DNA from: Candidatus Blautia merdavium
GTDB taxonomy: Bacteria; Bacillota; Clostridia; Lachnospirales; Lachnospiraceae
Direction: 5' to 3'
Length of the DNA stretch: 38,204 bases
Assembly: GCA_019119975.1 (NCBI GenBank)
Contig: DWVZ01000047.1
Location: 1 to 38,204 of the forward strand
Shown: positions 35,784 to 38,204 of the stretch, piece by piece
How the letters are laid out: each line of letters starts with the position of its first letter
Numbering within the stretch: the first letter of the stretch is position 1
The notes under the pieces: generated by a model
The model's database searches: none
The model's input: the letters and a program-made list of their open reading frames with translations, nothing else
What the model was told of the DNA's origin: nothing
Program-made: the position numbers and the translations under genes

Positions 35784-37574
35784 TTATAGGTCGGCAGCCC
35801 GGAACCTGAGAGACCCGCCGGAAGGAACAGTCAGTTCCCGAAGGCTGCCAAGGTTTTCCGAAGACTGCTGGGAAACTTTGTCGCCACAGCAGTCAAATAC
35901 GGTAAGTTCGCCCATGAGTTTTCCGGAAGAAAGGATAAACACAGTATTTTCGGCAGTCCCATTAAGCATCCAATATTCCTGCAGCCCGCTGTTTTCCGGG
36001 AACCGCACTGCCTGACGGCTGTTATAAACAGCGCAGATCCAGATACCGTTTTTTTGCGCGCACAGAACTGGATACTGTCCAAGAGGGCTGGAAGGAGTAA
36101 AGGTTCCGGTAAGCAGTACGTCCCTGTAGGCAACAGAAAAATGAAGATAGTGTTCCAGTGCCTTTTTCTGCCGGCTTGTCAGATCGTTGAGCCGGACCGA
36201 AATCTGCAAAGTGGAGAAGATACAGTTGATCAGCTGTACTGCGGCATTTTCGGCAGTTTCATCAGCAGACCACATGATCATATCAGAGTGTACAGCGGTA
36301 GATCCGCTGAGCAGCTTTAGGTCTGTTATGGCAACCCGGTTAGTAATGCCGGACATAGGGCAGTCACCTACACGGAAAATGTTGCCGAAACGGCGCATCT
36401 GGGGACCGATATAATTCTGCCGGAATTCAATGAGCAGTTCCGGTTTTTCTTTTTTCAGTGTCCTGCTGATTTCCAGCATCAGACAATAAACGGCATCCTG
36501 TATTTCACAGAAATCCATCTTTTTATTCCATTGCGGTGTATCCGGGTAAGAGTGGAAACTGTCTATGAAATCCAGTTTAAATCCATCTAAATCCCAGTCT
36601 TTCAGAGCTTTTTGATAAGTAGATATCAGATATCTGCGAACGGCAGGATAACGGGGATCTAAAACACCCGTATGAAGAACGGGGTCATAGTGAAGGAGCA
36701 TATTCTCAAAAGAACTCCATGTCTTAGAATATTCTCCCATAAACGGGACACTATACCATATCATGCACTTCATTCCTAAATCATGGATTTTGCGGATGTG
36801 AAGAGAAAAATCAGGAAATTTTCCGGTCTCCGGATTCCAGTCTCCGCAGAATCCATAGCCGCGGTTATTATCAGCCGTCTGCCATCCATCATCAATGATC
36901 ACTCCTCGCATACCCATTTCCGCTGCTGTTTCATACTCTTTTGTAAGGGATTGGTCGGTCATATTCTGGTGGTAAGCATACCATGTAGAATACATTGGCA
37001 GACGGGCAGAGTCCGGTATTTCCATGGGAGCATCCGGCAAAAGAGCATCCCACCAGTATACGGTGTCCCTAAGTACTTCACCAAAAGCAAGAGATCTCTG
37101 ATCAAAACGTACAGAAATCTGCTGGGGATTTACAGGTGCAGACAGATACACCACGATATGAAGAGTCAGCTCGCCGGTTTCTTCGTGTACTCCTGCCAGA
37201 AGATGTACATTTTTAGAAACTTCACTGATAGATATCGTACAGACATTCTTGTCCTGTCCATCAAAAAAGCAGATTACAGGAGCGGAATGGCTCAAATTGA
37301 TTTCTGACGGACAAGTCCAGTCTCCAATCAGCTGCTTGCGCAAACCAGAGTCAGGAAGCCATTGCCCAATGATACCGGCACCCTTTATTTGAGTGTACAA
37401 GTGGATGAAAGGCCGATCGGGGAGAGGAAGCTGAGGGATTAGTTTCAGCTGTCCTTTTGCAGAGATATCATATGCATATTCAAAATGATATTCTGTGATT
37501 CCTCCTGCAGAATTTTTTGCGGAATGGATGAAATGTAATTGGTTTATATTTTGGTTTAGTTTCAATTCTTGCAT
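35784..37574 (-). CDS. Glycoside hydrolase family 36 alpha-galactosidase-like enzyme
   Basis: GVIIDDGWQTADNNRGYGFCGDWNPETGKFPD, GLKCMIWYSVPF-type segment, LDGFKLDFIDSF (putative nucleophile), RVGDCP (putative acid/base); RBS ggagg before ATG. Confidence 0.9.
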   Translation of the reverse strand: MQELKLNQNINQLHFIHSAKNSAGGITEYHFEYAYDISAKGQLKLIPQLPLPDRPFIHLYTQIKGAGIIGQWLPDSGLRKQLIGDWTCPSEINLSHSAPVICFFDGQDKNVCTISISEVSKNVHLLAGVHEETGELTLHIVVYLSAPVNPQQISVRFDQRSLAFGEVLRDTVYWWDALLPDAPMEIPDSARLPMYSTWYAYHQNMTDQSLTKEYETAAEMGMRGVIIDDGWQTADNNRGYGFCGDWNPETGKFPDFSLHIRKIHDLGMKCMIWYSVPFMGEYSKTWSSFENMLLHYDPVLHTGVLDPRYPAVRRYLISTYQKALKDWDLDGFKLDFIDSFHSYPDTPQWNKKMDFCEIQDAVYCLMLEISRTLKKEKPELLIEFRQNYIGPQMRRFGNIFRVGDCPMSGITNRVAITDLKLLSGSTAVHSDMIMWSADETAENAAVQLINCIFSTLQISVRLNDLTSRQKKALEHYLHFSVAYRDVLLTGTFTPSSPLGQYPVLCAQKNGIWICAVYNSRQAVRFPENSGLQEYWMLNGTAENTVFILSSGKLMGELTVFDCCGDKVSQQSSENLGSLRELTVPSGGSLRFRAADL

Positions 37575-37600
37575 TTTTATCCTCCATAAGATTACTGTAT

Positions 37601-37610
37601 GTTTACTAAA
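37601..37610. promoter_or_regulatory. Candidate operator half (GTTTACTAAA) upstream of GH36
   Basis: Exact reverse complement of TTTAGTAAAC at 37785-37794 on the other side of the divergent promoter region. Confidence 0.4.
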
Positions 37611-37698
37611 ATATCATAAAAAAGTTAAGAGTTCAATGGTATTTAGTTAAAAATATTTGGTAAAAATCAGGTATAATGACGAAAAAGTAGAAAAGTAA

Positions 37699-37727
37699 TT
37701 GACATATATAGGAGATAATGCTATATT
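37699..37727 (+). promoter_or_regulatory. Sigma70-type promoter for the solute-binding protein gene
   Basis: TTGACA (37699-37704), 17-nt spacer, TATATT (37722-37727). Confidence 0.8.
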
Positions 37728-37767
37728 TAATTTACGCAATAGGCGGCCGCGTTTATTTGATAACATG

Positions 37768-37796
37768 AAGTTTAGTGAATAAAATTTAGTAAACTT
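37768..37796. promoter_or_regulatory. Inverted repeat downstream of the promoter, candidate repressor operator
   Basis: AAGTTTAgtgaataaaatttagTAAACTT; contains TTTAGTAAAC. Confidence 0.4.
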
Positions 37797-37813
37797 AGAA
37801 AGGATGGTAAAAC

Positions 37814-38204
37814 ATGAAAAAGAAGTTGGTGTATGTCGTTACGGGTCTTCTTGCAAGCATGTCAATTCTTGGAGGATGCGGGCAGGAATCAGAGAATAGC
37901 AGCGGAGCAGGCACTTCTCAGGGGGAAACTTCTTCAGATGAAACAAAAAGCTCCGAAGAAGTAGTAGAGATTACTTATACCTCCAGAGGGAATGCAGATG
38001 AGATTAAGGTTTACCAGCAGGCGGTAGATGCGTTTAATGAAGCACAGGATAAGATCCATGTTAATTTTGAAGTATCTCCTTCGGACGGATATAATCAGCA
38101 GCTGATTACACAGCTGGCAGGAGGAACTGCTGCGGATGTTATTTTTGTAGAGGATACCATTATCAGTCAGTTAGTGAATAATGGGACAATTGCAGATCTG
38201 ACAG
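37814..38204 (+). CDS. Sugar ABC transporter extracellular solute-binding lipoprotein, truncated at the window edge
   Basis: MKKKLVYVVTGLLASMSILGGCGQE lipobox signal; EITYTSRGNADEIKVYQQAVDAFNEAQDKIHVNFEVSPSDGYNQQLITQLAGGTAADVIFVED. Confidence 0.9.
   Translation, partial: MKKKLVYVVTGLLASMSILGGCGQESENSSGAGTSQGETSSDETKSSEEVVEITYTSRGNADEIKVYQQAVDAFNEAQDKIHVNFEVSPSDGYNQQLITQLAGGTAADVIFVEDTIISQLVNNGTIADLT

Overview
The window looks like a Bacillota (Lachnospiraceae-type) gut-anaerobe chromosome; that taxonomic guess is inferred from protein character only. From left to right it holds: (1) a maa/lacA-type O-acetyltransferase; (2) a protease-less, Lon-like AAA+ ATPase with an altered Walker B motif, followed by very small ORFs; (3) a hicA-hicB toxin-antitoxin pair; (4) a nucleoside catabolism cluster (Crp/Fnr regulator, DUF1097 membrane protein, deoC, deoB, nupC-type transporter, udp-type phosphorylase); (5) a large carbohydrate locus of about 22 kb with YesL, two Cys-type sulfatases, an LplB/LplC/LplA-type ABC importer, a YesM/YesN two-component system, two tandem GH20-like enzymes, a GH38 alpha-mannosidase, a GH3 enzyme and a divergent GH38-like/DUF5054-type enzyme; (6) an AAA-ATPase-like/PD-(D/E)XK protein directly upstream of glmS; (7) a GH36 alpha-galactosidase divergent from a second sugar ABC solute-binding lipoprotein, truncated at the window edge. 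The main candidate system is the sulfatase/GH20/GH38/GH3 locus. None of its catalytic proteins shows an evident signal peptide, which suggests import of a sulfated, HexNAc- and mannose-containing glycan followed by cytoplasmic desulfation and depolymerisation. Other noteworthy signals are a five-copy degenerate 39-43 bp direct repeat between the GH3 and GH38-like genes, a very long near-perfect hairpin at about 10.3 kb, an IS200/IS605-end-like hairpin at 3.84 kb, and several candidate operators. No rRNA, tRNA or CRISPR array was recognised.
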